Shown one piece after another: positions 6,470 through 13,586 of a stretch of DNA of 41,745 nt. Within the stretch, counting starts at the first letter, position 1. Each line of letters begins with the position of its first letter. Origin of the DNA: a virus; IMG/VR virus record IMGVR_UViG_3300037258_000377, positions 1 to 41,745 of that record, one strand, 5' to 3'. Made by a program: the position numbers and the translations under genes. The notes beneath the pieces are model-generated. The model searched no databases. It was given only the letters and a program-made list of their open reading frames with translations, and was not told the DNA's origin.

Positions 6470-6702
6470 CTCGATTCCCCGTCAAGCAGAATCGCCCTCT
6501 CGATATGGGCTGAAATCCCGACCCACCCTCTACGATCGTATGTCTTTCGGCAGAGCCCCTTAAAACGCGGCTAATGCGGTTTCCCGCCTTTTCCCGACCA
6601 GTCGGCACATCTGGCTAATTATCGTCAAATGGCTTGGGGCCACATACGCAAACATTGCATAATTGCGTCGTTCTTCAACCCGTCCCTGAAGGAGCCATTC
6701 TG
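6470..6702. other. Intergenic region with small dyads and a promoter
   Basis: The longest non-coding stretch of the early unit. It holds a short dyad CCGAC-CA-GTCGG (6594-6605), a weak dyad around 6552-6572, and a promoter-like pair at 6634-6663. I see no tRNA or clear terminator. Confidence 0.5.
6634..6663 (+). promoter_or_regulatory. Second early promoter candidate
   Basis: TTGGGG (6634-6639), 18-base spacer, CATAAT (6658-6663), about 40 bases before the ATG at 6703. The -10 is strong (5/6), the -35 weak. It would drive the second early block. Confidence 0.45.
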
Positions 6703-7086
6703 ATGTCAGCAATCGATATTCTCGCGCGCCAGCGGATCACCCGCCTCACCGCGCGCCTCGATGTCTATCACTTCGCCCGCGAGCGCGGCTTCAACGTCGA
6801 GACCGATGCGGGTCACTCGCAGCTCGCCAAGCTCTTCCCTATCGGCGGGTGGGCCTACATCAACGCCGTGCCCTCGGAGCGCTCAGCCTTCATCGAGATG
6901 CCCTCGCACCTCCTCGCAAGCTGCGAGTGGGAGCTGCGAAATTTGAATGGCGGCCTCGAGGCATCCGGCAGAAGCGATTCGGTCGCCGCCGCGATCGAAT
7001 CGTGCGAAGGCGCGCACATCCGCGATCTCGAGGAGCGCGCCGATCGCTCGCTCGGGCTCGCCTACTTCAAACCGCAGGTGGGCTGA
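6703..7086 (+). CDS. Hypothetical early protein (127 aa)
   Basis: ATG 6703 (MSAIDILARQRITRLTARLD) with an excellent SD GAAGGAG (6688-6694). A soluble protein with an N-terminal helix, a central beta part (GGWAYINAVPSERSAFIEMP) and a helical C-terminus. It is the first gene behind the promoter at 6634-6663. Family not recognised. Confidence 0.7.
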   Translation: MSAIDILARQRITRLTARLDVYHFARERGFNVETDAGHSQLAKLFPIGGWAYINAVPSERSAFIEMPSHLLASCEWELRNLNGGLEASGRSDSVAAAIESCEGAHIRDLEERADRSLGLAYFKPQVG

Positions 7087-7088
7087 TC

Positions 7089-7220
7089 ATGTACCAAGTC
7101 ACCATCAAATGGGCCGATGGCAATGTCACGCGCGCCCTCGTGAACAAACAAACTCTTCGAGGCTTTCGCTTAACCGCGTGCCGCGGCGCCTCGATCAAGA
7201 TTGAGAAGGTGCGCTCGTGA
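7089..7220 (+). CDS. Small beta-strand protein (43 aa)
   Basis: MYQVTIKWADGNVTRALVNK then RGFRLTACRGASIKIEKVRS. Alternating hydrophobic residues suggest a small beta sheet. It begins two bases after the previous stop and its TGA overlaps the next GTG. Function unknown. Confidence 0.6.
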   Translation: MYQVTIKWADGNVTRALVNKQTLRGFRLTACRGASIKIEKVRS

Positions 7221-7483
7221 GCCGCCTCAATCAGGGGACACCCGAGCCCGAGACCCGCGTAGGCATTTGTTGCGGCGATGCCTGCCGCGAAACATCGATT
7301 TTCGAGAGCACCTGGGAATACGCTCCACTCTTCAAAATCCCGGGCCTTTCCCGCTATCGTTGCGCCGAATGCTTTGCGATCGAAATGGGCCACCCGCACC
7401 ATCTCGCGCCGCCCTGCACCTGTCACGCCGATCGCGCCAACGTGCTCATCGGCAATCACTTCGGGGAGTGTTTCTACCGCTGA
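7217..7483 (+). CDS. Cys/His-rich small protein (88 aa)
   Basis: GTG start in a GTGA overlap. Cys occur as ICCGDAC (about 18-23), C-A-E-C (about 49-52), and a His/Cys cluster HHLAPPCTCHAD (about 61-72) with a final C-F. This looks like a metal-binding module with two sites. No family is recognised; it is one of four or five such mini-proteins in the early unit. Confidence 0.6.
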   Translation: MSRLNQGTPEPETRVGICCGDACRETSIFESTWEYAPLFKIPGLSRYRCAECFAIEMGHPHHLAPPCTCHADRANVLIGNHFGECFYR

Positions 7484-7494
7484 GCTTCCAGCCT

Positions 7495-7516
7495 GTTGCA
7501 CGTCGCAGCGTGCAAC
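7495..7516 (+). promoter_or_regulatory. Perfect 8-bp hairpin upstream of the DUF932 gene
   Basis: GTTGCACG, loop TCGCAG, CGTGCAAC. No T-run follows, so it is not an intrinsic terminator. It lies 42 bases before the DUF932 start, in a 74-base gap, and could be an operator (TTGCACG-N6-CGTGCAA) or an mRNA control element. Confidence 0.5.
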
Positions 7517-7557
7517 TGGATGCAATCTCGCATCGATCGATAAATGGAAACCCGTAT

Positions 7558-8694
7558 ATGAAACCTGGAATTTCACTCGCCGAGCTCAACACCGAAGTCC
7601 AGCGCCAGGCCTCCGCCCGCGTGGATTATCTCGTCAACACTCAGGCGAGCCTGCGCATGGTTCGCCTCGAGGGCAACGTCGCGCTGGTTTCGCTCGATGA
7701 GGGCGCCGCCGAGCTGTCGCGTTGGGAGCTGACCGAAACCGCGCACGATCAGATCGCGTCCTGGATCGAGATCCCGCGCAAATACTACGATCGACTCCTC
7801 GTCGATCATCCCGACATGCTGATGGATAACGTCAACAAGCTTTTCGAGCGCGAGCCCGGCACACGCATGGTGCGAACGCTTGATGGGAAGTGCCGCGCGT
7901 TCATGAGCGATCGATACCGCCCGCTCGATAACGACATGGTTCTAGCCAACGTCCTGCCTCAGATTCTCGGCGCCGGCAAGGCTGGGGCTCGCGAGCATGA
8001 GGTGATTCGCTCGCAGATATCCGACAAGCAGATGGCGCTCACCGTTGTGTTCACCGACCCCGCCCTTCGTCAGAATCTCGGCAAGACCGCGCGCGGCGAT
8101 GCCGACGATATCGTGATGCCCGGCTTTCGGATCGAGAACTCGGAAGTGGGTCGCGGGAGCCTTCGCGAGCGAGGATTTTTCTACCGTTCTTATTGCAAGA
8201 ATGGATGCGTGTTTGGCAGCGCCGGCGAGTTTGACTTCCAGCGCAATCATGCGGGTGGCAAGCTCTCGGCCGATCTGCAACGGATCATTTTCACCGACGA
8301 GACCAAGAAAGCTGCCGACCAGGCCCTCATGCTCGAACTCCGCGACATGATCAACGCGATGGGCAACGCCGCCGTGACGACTCAGTGGGCCGACCAGCTT
8401 CGCGCCGCTAAGACGGGGGACAAGATCGCGAAGCCGATCGCCGCCATTGAGGTACTCGCCAAGGCAGTCGGGCTCCTCGAGGTCGAGAAGGACCAGGCGC
8501 TTGAGAACCTGATCGCCGAGGCCGACATGTCTCGATACGGGGCTCTCAATGCCATCACCGCCATCGCCAACAAGGCTGAGACTTCGGACGATCGAGCGTT
8601 GGAGCTCGAGGAGATCGGGGGCAGCCTTCTGACCATGAGCCAGAGCGAATGGAACCGGATCGCAAGCAGCGTGCGCGTGCCTGTAGCTGCCTAA
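7558..8694 (+). CDS. DUF932 phage/plasmid-like protein (378 aa)
   Basis: The start is MKPGISLAELNTEVQRQ at 7558; the 119 upstream codons of the open frame overlap two other genes and look like shadow. The protein matches the DUF932 pattern: an N-terminal helix, W-I-E-I-P-R-K-Y-Y-D-R-L, R-A-F-M-S-D-R-Y-R-P-L-D-N near residue 115, then a beta-rich centre and a long helical C-terminus. DUF932 proteins are abundant in phages and plasmids and are expressed early, but their activity is not established. Only a weak SD is visible. Followed by a terminator. Confidence 0.85.
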   Translation: MKPGISLAELNTEVQRQASARVDYLVNTQASLRMVRLEGNVALVSLDEGAAELSRWELTETAHDQIASWIEIPRKYYDRLLVDHPDMLMDNVNKLFEREPGTRMVRTLDGKCRAFMSDRYRPLDNDMVLANVLPQILGAGKAGAREHEVIRSQISDKQMALTVVFTDPALRQNLGKTARGDADDIVMPGFRIENSEVGRGSLRERGFFYRSYCKNGCVFGSAGEFDFQRNHAGGKLSADLQRIIFTDETKKAADQALMLELRDMINAMGNAAVTTQWADQLRAAKTGDKIAKPIAAIEVLAKAVGLLEVEKDQALENLIAEADMSRYGALNAITAIANKAETSDDRALELEEIGGSLLTMSQSEWNRIASSVRVPVAA

Positions 8695-8713
8695 GAGATT
8701 GATTCGATGGGTT

Positions 8714-8741
8714 GGGCGGGGACTTCACACCCGCCCTTTTT
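8714..8741 (+). terminator. Rho-independent terminator after the DUF932 gene
   Basis: Stem GGGCGGG (8714-8720), 9-base loop, CCCGCCC (8730-8736), then five T. It lies 20 bases after the DUF932 stop and 21 bases before the next start, so expression of the genes behind it depends on read-through or an unseen promoter. Confidence 0.85.
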
Positions 8742-8762
8742 CCACAAATGAGGATGATCCGC

Positions 8763-9296
8763 ATGAAAGCATTATTGTTAAGTTTGGGTGTGCTGCTATC
8801 GCACACCGCCCTCGGGGTGGGGCTCAATCACGTCGATCTCGACAGCCAGCCGTCGCCTGGGCTGCTCAAGGCCCAACTGGGGATGTCAGCTCAGCCCTTC
8901 GACGGTACGCCCCGTGGCGGGCTTCGTAGCGCGCCTGGGGCCTATTCGGGGTTCGCCATGGTGGATGGGATGTACCTGCGCACCTTCGTCCGAATCGGGC
9001 CGGAGGGGCGGGTGCAGATGATCCGCGTGACGTTCAACCCGATGCCCTACTGGGATCAGCTCGAGGACTTCATGATCGGGCGTCTGGGCAAGCCCACGAC
9101 CTCGGGGCACATCGTTCAGACGACCGCCCTGGGCGTGCGCGTCGACAACATCGAGCATGATTGGGTCGGCGAGGATCACGCGATGGTGAGCCTGCTCAAG
9201 TACATCGATCTGTCGACGGGCTCGCTCAGCCTCGAGACGGAAGCCTACATCATGGCGACGCGCGGCCCGGGCGCCGTCGTGCCGGTGCCGCAATGA
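8763..9296 (+). CDS. Predicted secreted protein (177 aa)
   Basis: The start MKALLLSLGVLLSHTALG at 8763 gives a clean signal peptide, and AGGA sits about 8 bases upstream; in-frame ATGs at 8748 and 8754 are alternatives. The mature part is beta-rich with a Gly/Pro linker and the segment FVRIGPEGRVQMIRVTFNP. The role is probably periplasmic. Superinfection exclusion or host envelope interference are possibilities only. It sits directly after a terminator and overlaps the next gene by ATGA. Confidence 0.7.
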   Translation: MKALLLSLGVLLSHTALGVGLNHVDLDSQPSPGLLKAQLGMSAQPFDGTPRGGLRSAPGAYSGFAMVDGMYLRTFVRIGPEGRVQMIRVTFNPMPYWDQLEDFMIGRLGKPTTSGHIVQTTALGVRVDNIEHDWVGEDHAMVSLLKYIDLSTGSLSLETEAYIMATRGPGAVVPVPQ

Positions 9297-9568
9297 CCGC
9301 GCCGGCGACGATCGCCGATCGGGCCAAGCAGCTCGTGGTGAAGCTGAAATTGCGCGAGCACCCCGAGCCCCGGCAGCTCACCGAGATCCGCAGCATCTAC
9401 GGCCTCACTCAGACGGAGGCGGGCCGGCTCTGTTTCTCATCCCTTCGCACCTGGCAGGGCTGGGAGGCCGGCGATCGCAAGATGCATCAAGCGATCTGGC
9501 AATGGTTCCTGCACGAGCTCGCAGCGCGCTGCCCGGTCAAGACGATCGCGGAGGTGCGCAATGGCTGA
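9293..9568 (+). CDS. HTH-type DNA-binding protein (91 aa)
   Basis: The start ATG 9293 overlaps the previous stop. Residues about 30-70 read IRSIYGLTQTEAGRLCFSS followed by RTWQGWEAGDRKMHQAIW, the arrangement of XRE-type HTH proteins of phages (L-T-Q-x-E-A, then W-Q-x-W-E-x-G). Likely a transcriptional regulator made late in the early unit, possibly acting on the leftward operon (inference). Confidence 0.75.
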   Translation: MTAPATIADRAKQLVVKLKLREHPEPRQLTEIRSIYGLTQTEAGRLCFSSLRTWQGWEAGDRKMHQAIWQWFLHELAARCPVKTIAEVRNG

Positions 9569-9749
9569 GCGACCCTCTTGCCCGAAATGCGGGAGCATCA
9601 ACATTGCTTTCGATGCGGCGGTGCGTTGGGACGAGGCCGATGGGGGATTCGACATCACCCACGTCTTTGAGCAATCCGGCAGTTGCGATGACTGCGAAGC
9701 CACGGACTTCTACGCCACGTGGGCCGAGCCCGAGAAGGTGATGGAATGA
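9561..9749 (+). CDS. Zinc-ribbon protein (62 aa)
   Basis: MAERPSCPKCGSINIAFD starts with a classic C-P-K-C-G knuckle, matched by C-D-D-C-E near residues 42-46, giving a four-Cys zinc ribbon around an acidic centre. It overlaps the HTH gene by 8 bases and the ASCH gene by 4. Small ribbons of this kind bind nucleic acid or protein; the specific role is unknown. Confidence 0.7.
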   Translation: MAERPSCPKCGSINIAFDAAVRWDEADGGFDITHVFEQSGSCDDCEATDFYATWAEPEKVME

Positions 9750-10159
9750 GAGCTATCACGCTTTGGCAGCCGTGGGCCTCGGCCGTGGCGCTCGGCCTCA
9801 AACGCGTCGAGACGCGATCGTGGAAGACTCCCTATCGGGGACCGCTCGCGATCCACGCGGCGAAATGCTGGAGGCCGATTCAGCGAGAGAAGTTCAAGGC
9901 GACCTGTATCCCAATCGGGAACGGGCTCCCCTTTGGGTCGATCGTTGCGACCTGCACGATGGTCGCGTGCGTCGCGGTCGAGTGGTGCAATCCAACGGAG
10001 GAAGAGCGTCTGTGGGGTGACTTCTCGGACGGGCGATATGCGTTCCTGCTCGAAAACATCCGCCCTCTGAAGCGCCCTCTGCCGATCGAGCGGGGCTCGC
10101 AGACGTTCTTCACCGTGCCCGACAAGCTGCTAGAGTCCCACCGCCGGCGCACGCCATAG
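9746..10159 (+). CDS. ASCH-domain protein (137 aa)
   Basis: MRAITLWQPWASAVALGLKR then E-T-R-S-W is the N-terminal signature of ASCH (PUA-like beta-barrel) proteins, followed by YRGPLAIHAAK and FGSIVATCTM strands, as in the family. ASCH domains are thought to bind RNA or modified bases and some members hydrolyse modified nucleosides such as N4-acetylcytidine. Last gene of the rightward unit, 26 bases before a strong terminator. An RNA- or modified-base-directed role is inferred from family only. Confidence 0.8.
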   Translation: MRAITLWQPWASAVALGLKRVETRSWKTPYRGPLAIHAAKCWRPIQREKFKATCIPIGNGLPFGSIVATCTMVACVAVEWCNPTEEERLWGDFSDGRYAFLLENIRPLKRPLPIERGSQTFFTVPDKLLESHRRRTP

Positions 10160-10182
10160 CCGGCGACTCCCCCGAGAGTGGT

Positions 10183-10710
10183 TCAGGGCGCCTGCGAGGC
10201 GCCCTTTTTTTCGGCCGCGATCGCTCGATCCCGCACGCCGTTATAGATCGTCGCGAGATCCTCCGTCCTCACTTGATTGGCATCGCAGGCGTTGAGGACG
10301 GCGGTGAGGTCGGCTTGGATGCGCTCAAGTCGGAGCTGAGCTTCGCTTTCGCCTGGAGGTAGTCCTGGCTCGGCTGCACCTTGGCAGGTAAGGGATCCGG
10401 GATGGGGCACGCCGTTCGGACGTAGCGCGTCGTTTGACAGCCCGCGAGCAATGCCAGCATTACCAGCATCGAGGGTGAGAAGTTTCGCATCATGGCTGAT
10501 CAGCACCTCTGAGATTTCGGCCGCCTGCGCGGTCTGGTCGGCCGCGGCATCGCTTGCCGCCGCCTGTTTCGTGATCGTGGTTGCCTGGATGCAGGCCTGA
10601 GCTCCCAACTTCTGCTCGCCGGCATTGTGGACGTGCCACCAGATGAAGGCGGCGAGGATGAGCGCCGCGGCGCCGGCGAGCTCGGCGGCGATCCGCTCGA
10701 GGGTGGTCAT
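10183..10710 (-). CDS. Rz: Rz-like i-spanin (175 aa)
   Basis: The inner-membrane spanin subunit, which joins the outer-membrane Rz1 to fuse the two membranes at lysis. An N-terminal membrane anchor (about residues 6-26, IAAELAGAAALILAAFIWW) is followed by a long helical periplasmic part rich in Gln/Ala/Glu. It begins in an ATGA overlap and is the last gene of the leftward unit. The identity rests on topology, length, position next to lysozyme and holin, and the nested lipoprotein frame described below. Its 3' end carries the + strand terminator hairpin. Confidence 0.85.
   Translation of the reverse strand: MTTLERIAAELAGAAALILAAFIWWHVHNAGEQKLGAQACIQATTITKQAAASDAAADQTAQAAEISEVLISHDAKLLTLDAGNAGIARGLSNDALRPNGVPHPGSLTCQGAAEPGLPPGESEAQLRLERIQADLTAVLNACDANQVRTEDLATIYNGVRDRAIAAEKKGASQAP
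10186..10211 (+). terminator. Terminator of the rightward unit
   Basis: GGGCGCC, loop TGCGA, GGCGCCC, then seven T (10205-10211). It lies just after the ASCH gene and inside the last codons of the converging spanin gene. On the minus strand no U-run follows, so it works for the + strand only. Confidence 0.9.
10269..10493 (-). CDS. Rz1: Rz1-like o-spanin lipoprotein, nested inside Rz (74 aa)
   Basis: Wholly contained in the Rz gene in another frame. MMRNFSPSMLVMLALLAGC is a lipoprotein signal with lipobox L-A-G-C (Cys 19), followed by a Pro-rich segment CPIPDPLPAKVQP typical of Rz1. The lipoprotein is expected to sit in the inner leaflet of the outer membrane and bind the Rz C-terminus. Full nesting is the lambda arrangement. 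The second Met is an alternative start. Confidence 0.85.
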   Translation of the reverse strand: MMRNFSPSMLVMLALLAGCQTTRYVRTACPIPDPLPAKVQPSQDYLQAKAKLSSDLSASKPTSPPSSTPAMPIK

Positions 10711-10964
10711 GGCGAGTCAGCCTCCTGCGCGAGGATCTTCTCCATCTCGGCCCGGAGCCGATCGTGCTCGCGCATGAGCCAGGCGCAACGCTCGCGCGTC
10801 ACCGTCACCTGCATCCGAAGCTCATCGCCGATCGCCGAGAGATGTCCCCGCGCGAGCTCCACCCGGTCGGTGGCCTCCGAAATCTTTCCGATGATGTTTT
10901 GCGTGTCCTCGATCGCCGCGAGAAGCCGCTTTCGATCGCCGATGAGATCCCTGATCTTGCTCAA
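10707..10964 (-). CDS. Coiled-coil protein of the lysis cluster (85 aa)
   Basis: Almost entirely helical and charged (DRKRLLAAIEDTQNIIGK, MREHDRLRAEMEKILAQE), no membrane segment. It sits between the C-tail-anchored 134-aa protein and Rz with ATGA overlaps on both sides. It may be a cytoplasmic partner of the membrane lysis proteins, but no family is recognised. Confidence 0.65.
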   Translation of the reverse strand: MSKIRDLIGDRKRLLAAIEDTQNIIGKISEATDRVELARGHLSAIGDELRMQVTVTRERCAWLMREHDRLRAEMEKILAQEADSP

Positions 10965-11365
10965 TGTCTGCTCCAGCCTATGACCGCGAGAATGATGGCG
11001 AAGAGGACGCCCAACGCGGCGATGAGTTTATAGATTCCGTCGAGCCTGCGGTTGATATTGGCGGCAAGCTCGTTTTGAAAATCGATCGACGCCGCCTTCG
11101 ACTGTTTCAGCTTGAGCGCGGCCACCACCTTTTCGAGCGAGCGCGCGTGTTCCTTCGAGGCGGTGGTCAGATCCTCGATCGCCTTGAACTGGTAGCGCGC
11201 CTCCTCTTCACTCGAATGCGTGCGCTCGCGGAGCACCTTGAGATTTCGCACCGTGGCATCGAGATCGGCGCCGGTGATGGTCTGGTCGAAATCATCTGGC
11301 GAGAGCTCGACCTGGGGCGCCGGCGGCCGGTGGTACTCTCCCGGCCAGCGATTTAATTTGGTCAC
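10961..11365 (-). CDS. Tail-anchored membrane protein, XhlA-like (134 aa)
   Basis: GTG 11365 overlaps the holin-candidate stop (GTGA); the frame above it is shadow. A long helical soluble part (about 40-105) leads to a single C-terminal membrane segment (LIAALGVLFAIILAVIGWSRH). This layout, coiled coil then C-terminal anchor, is that of haemolysin XhlA/holin-accessory proteins. A role as holin helper or antiholin is inferred from layout and neighbours. Confidence 0.6.
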   Translation of the reverse strand: MTKLNRWPGEYHRPPAPQVELSPDDFDQTITGADLDATVRNLKVLRERTHSSEEEARYQFKAIEDLTTASKEHARSLEKVVAALKLKQSKAASIDFQNELAANINRRLDGIYKLIAALGVLFAIILAVIGWSRH

Positions 11366-11592
11366 GGCGCATCGTTCCAACCAAAAAACGCCGCGATCGA
11401 ATTGTAGGTTCCGACCATCATCACGAGTGCGCCGAACCCCATGAGAAGCGTGCCCTCGTGCGGGAGGTGAACTTCCGGATGGCTCGCGAGCTGCGCCTGG
11501 ATACCGCCGGCGGCGATGCCGAGGCCGCCGAGCGTCTTGGTTCGGTGCCGCCAAACCCAAGAGAGCTTTTGCTTGCACTGATCGAGGATCAT
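11362..11592 (-). CDS. Holin candidate (76 aa)
   Basis: MILDQCKQKLSWVWRHRTKT then two hydrophobic stretches: LGGLGIAAGGIQAQLA (weak) and LLMGFGALVMMVGTYNSIAAFFGW (strong). It lies directly after the lysozyme gene (ATGA overlap). Size, basic N-terminus and position fit a small holin; three other small membrane proteins nearby are competing candidates. Confidence 0.6.
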   Translation of the reverse strand: MILDQCKQKLSWVWRHRTKTLGGLGIAAGGIQAQLASHPEVHLPHEGTLLMGFGALVMMVGTYNSIAAFFGWNDAP

Positions 11593-12062
11593 GCCACAGC
11601 ACCGCCCGCCTGCCTGTAGGCGGTCAGAAGCACGGCCACCTCGAGCTCGCGCTGGCCGGACGTGCCGCCGGGGAGAGAGGCCCAGACCGAATTGCATTTC
11701 GCAATCGCGGCCTCGATCTCCCCGGTGTTCACGAGATCGAGCGCACCGGCCCGCTTGATGAGTAGCACCGCCGCATCGTCCTGACACGGGCCGGTGAAGT
11801 TCGGCAGGTGAAGCTCGCCCTGGCATTCCGCCCACGTCGTATGGTTGATCTGATATCGGCCCGCCGCGGTCGAGAGCTCGCCGGCATACACGCCCTCGGT
11901 GATGAGGCCGCCCTTCCACTCGCCGGTGTAGAACGGATGATCGGCAAGGCTCTTCAACGTGGTGGAGTAGCCGTACACCACCCGATAGGGATCGGGCGCG
12001 CGATCGGTCCCTTCGGCGTGGGAGATCATCGAAAGGAACGCCGCGAGGTTCGGCGTGGTCAC
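11589..12062 (-). CDS. Endolysin, lambda R-like lytic transglycosylase (157 aa)
   Basis: A lysozyme-fold peptidoglycan-cleaving enzyme of the GH104/lambda R type. Visible family features in order: HAEGTD with the catalytic Glu at 17, G-Y-S-T-T then D-H-P, STAAGRYQI, a Q-D-D-A-A block followed by I-K-R-A-G-A-L, and C-N-S-V-W-A-S-L-P-G-G. All match lambda R in order and spacing. GTG 12062 is chosen because it overlaps the stop of the 32-aa peptide. No signal peptide, so it needs a holin to reach the wall. Confidence 0.93.
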   Translation of the reverse strand: MTTPNLAAFLSMISHAEGTDRAPDPYRVVYGYSTTLKSLADHPFYTGEWKGGLITEGVYAGELSTAAGRYQINHTTWAECQGELHLPNFTGPCQDDAAVLLIKRAGALDLVNTGEIEAAIAKCNSVWASLPGGTSGQRELEVAVLLTAYRQAGGAVA

Positions 12063-12157
12063 AGGCCGCCCTTCCGTTCCCAATCGCGGATGGCCCAGAG
12101 GCAGTAGCCGATGGCGGCAATTACCACCAGGGCGCCGATCGCGAGCGCGATCCTCAT
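12059..12157 (-). CDS. Membrane peptide before the lysozyme (32 aa)
   Basis: MRIALAIGALVVIAAIGYC then a short charged tail (IRDWERKGGL): one membrane span with a basic/acidic tail. Its TGA overlaps the lysozyme GTG, which supports it as a real cistron despite its size. It could be a pinholin-like or regulatory lysis peptide (inference). Confidence 0.55.
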   Translation of the reverse strand: MRIALAIGALVVIAAIGYCLWAIRDWERKGGL

Positions 12158-12167
12158 GGCTGTCTCG

Positions 12168-12356
12168 TTAGTGAAAAAGCTTGCCGAAGCCGAGGCAGAG
12201 CGCCCAGCCCAAGACGATGCCGGCAACGGCGATCGCAATCGCCTGCGCCTTATAGGCCGCCCACAGCTTTCCGAACGTCGCCTCTTCCACTTTGATCGCG
12301 GTTGCGACCGATGCCGCTTCGGCCTTCGCCTTGGTGATTTCCTCGGGGATGTTCAT
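12168..12356 (-). CDS. Small tail-anchored membrane protein (62 aa)
   Basis: MNIPEEITKAKAEAASVATA starts a helix; a hydrophobic segment (AIAIAVAGIVLGWALCLGF) lies near the C-terminus. The start at 12356 has GAGG upstream; the upstream extension to 12473 is unlikely. Part of the lysis cluster; holin or holin regulator are possible. Confidence 0.6.
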   Translation of the reverse strand: MNIPEEITKAKAEAASVATAIKVEEATFGKLWAAYKAQAIAIAVAGIVLGWALCLGFGKLFH

Positions 12357-12450
12357 CGGTGGGGCCTCGTGGTGCTCGGTGGAGAAAAGTGGGAGACGGC
12401 GCGCAGTTTGGGCCGCGCGCGCGTGCTCGGCGAGGACGCCGATCGCAGAT

Positions 12451-12633
12451 TCAGCCGGTAACGGGGAAGCCAACCGTGCTCGCCGTCCCGAATGTGGTTT
12501 GCGGCAACGGATAGGGTGGCTGGAAGGAAAACGGATTCTTGGTGATCTGAGCCGCCGCGTTGGTCGGCAGCGCTACCTCGGGTACGATCGCGCCCGAAGG
12601 AAGATTTTGCGGCGGCTTATAAGTGGTGCTCAT
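12451..12633 (-). CDS. Small Pro-rich protein (60 aa)
   Basis: MSTTYKPPQNLPSGAIVPEV, start 12633 in an ATGA overlap with the tail gene. Rich in Pro, Thr and Phe (FSFQPPYPLPQTTFG), with no membrane segment. Probably a virion-associated or tail-fibre accessory peptide. It is followed by about 94 bases of GC-rich non-coding DNA before the 62-aa gene. Confidence 0.55.
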   Translation of the reverse strand: MSTTYKPPQNLPSGAIVPEVALPTNAAAQITKNPFSFQPPYPLPQTTFGTASTVGFPVTG

Positions 12634-13586
12634 TGCCAGGGCAGACAAAGCGATCGGTTCGAGCACGTGTTGAAACCCCCGGAGGCGCCGAAAATCGCTC
12701 CCGCGGAAATGAACGTGAGGTCGTTCGAGCCAACCAGTGCGAAGGAGCTCGTCGTACCGACCGAGAAATCAGCGATCAGAACGCTGCCGGCGTAGGCCGA
12801 ATAGCGCACCACGGGATCGATCGTATAGATTGGCGCGACAAAACTCACGCTTGATTCCAAAAGCGTCGTCTGGGAATAGATGAAGGTCGAGCCGCCGATT
12901 GCCGACTCCCATCCGTTCTGCGGCGTCGAGGGAATGAGAGCGCCGCTCGCGAAGGAGATGACCTGCCCAAACCCGGCCGAGGTGGAGTTTCCCTCGGCGC
13001 TCGCGTTCTGCGATGGAGCGAGAATGCATATCCCGGTGCCGGTGGCATTTCCGCTTCCATCATTGGTGCGAAGGATCGCGAAGCCCGCCATTGCTCCGGT
13101 GAGAGTGGTGAGGACGGTGCCGCCATACTTCCATGCCATCCAGAAACATCCGCAGGCGGAGGTCCCGACATAGCAGTACCTCGAGGTTAGCGCCGTCGTG
13201 GTGGAAGAGGGCGCGAGTCCAACCGCAAGGGCAACGCGGGTCGAGACTGCGCCGCCGCCACCGTTACCGATGGTGCCGGAGCCATTGGAGCTCGTCCCCA
13301 CGGTGAGCCACATCATCGGGTCCGCGGTCGCGCCGGCCGCGCCGAATTCGAGCTTGAAGAAAATGGGCGCCGTCGATTGGAGCGAGTCGTTGAACCGACC
13401 AATGACATAGCCGGCAGACGTGTTGATCGCGGGAATCGCAACGGTCCCCGGATTGATCTGACCCGTATCGGAGGTCTGGGTCAATCCGATGGTCGTGAAC
13501 AGCGCGGTGATGATTTCCGAGATCCATGCCTCGAATTGAGCATTGGTGGTCTGGGCGACAACGGCGCTCACAGCGGAGGTGGTCAT
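12630..13586 (-). CDS. Putative virion surface/tail fibre-associated protein (318 aa)
   Basis: A Gly/Ser/Thr-rich, beta-strand-rich protein without charged coiled coils (for example IGNGGGGAVSTRVALAVGL). It opens with a short helical segment (QTTNAQFEAWISEIITALF) followed by I-G-L-T-Q-T-S-D-T-G-Q-I. Located right after two fibre-like genes and before lysis, so a distal tail or receptor-binding component is likely. No specific fold is recognised. Confidence 0.6.
   Translation of the reverse strand: MTTSAVSAVVAQTTNAQFEAWISEIITALFTTIGLTQTSDTGQINPGTVAIPAINTSAGYVIGRFNDSLQSTAPIFFKLEFGAAGATADPMMWLTVGTSSNGSGTIGNGGGGAVSTRVALAVGLAPSSTTTALTSRYCYVGTSACGCFWMAWKYGGTVLTTLTGAMAGFAILRTNDGSGNATGTGICILAPSQNASAEGNSTSAGFGQVISFASGALIPSTPQNGWESAIGGSTFIYSQTTLLESSVSFVAPIYTIDPVVRYSAYAGSVLIADFSVGTTSSFALVGSNDLTFISAGAIFGASGGFNTCSNRSLCLPWQ

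Noticed and set aside
12357-12450. Terminator in the gap before the 62-aa membrane gene
   Set aside because: There is a GCGCGC-rich dyad but GCGCGC is self-complementary and no T-run follows on either strand.
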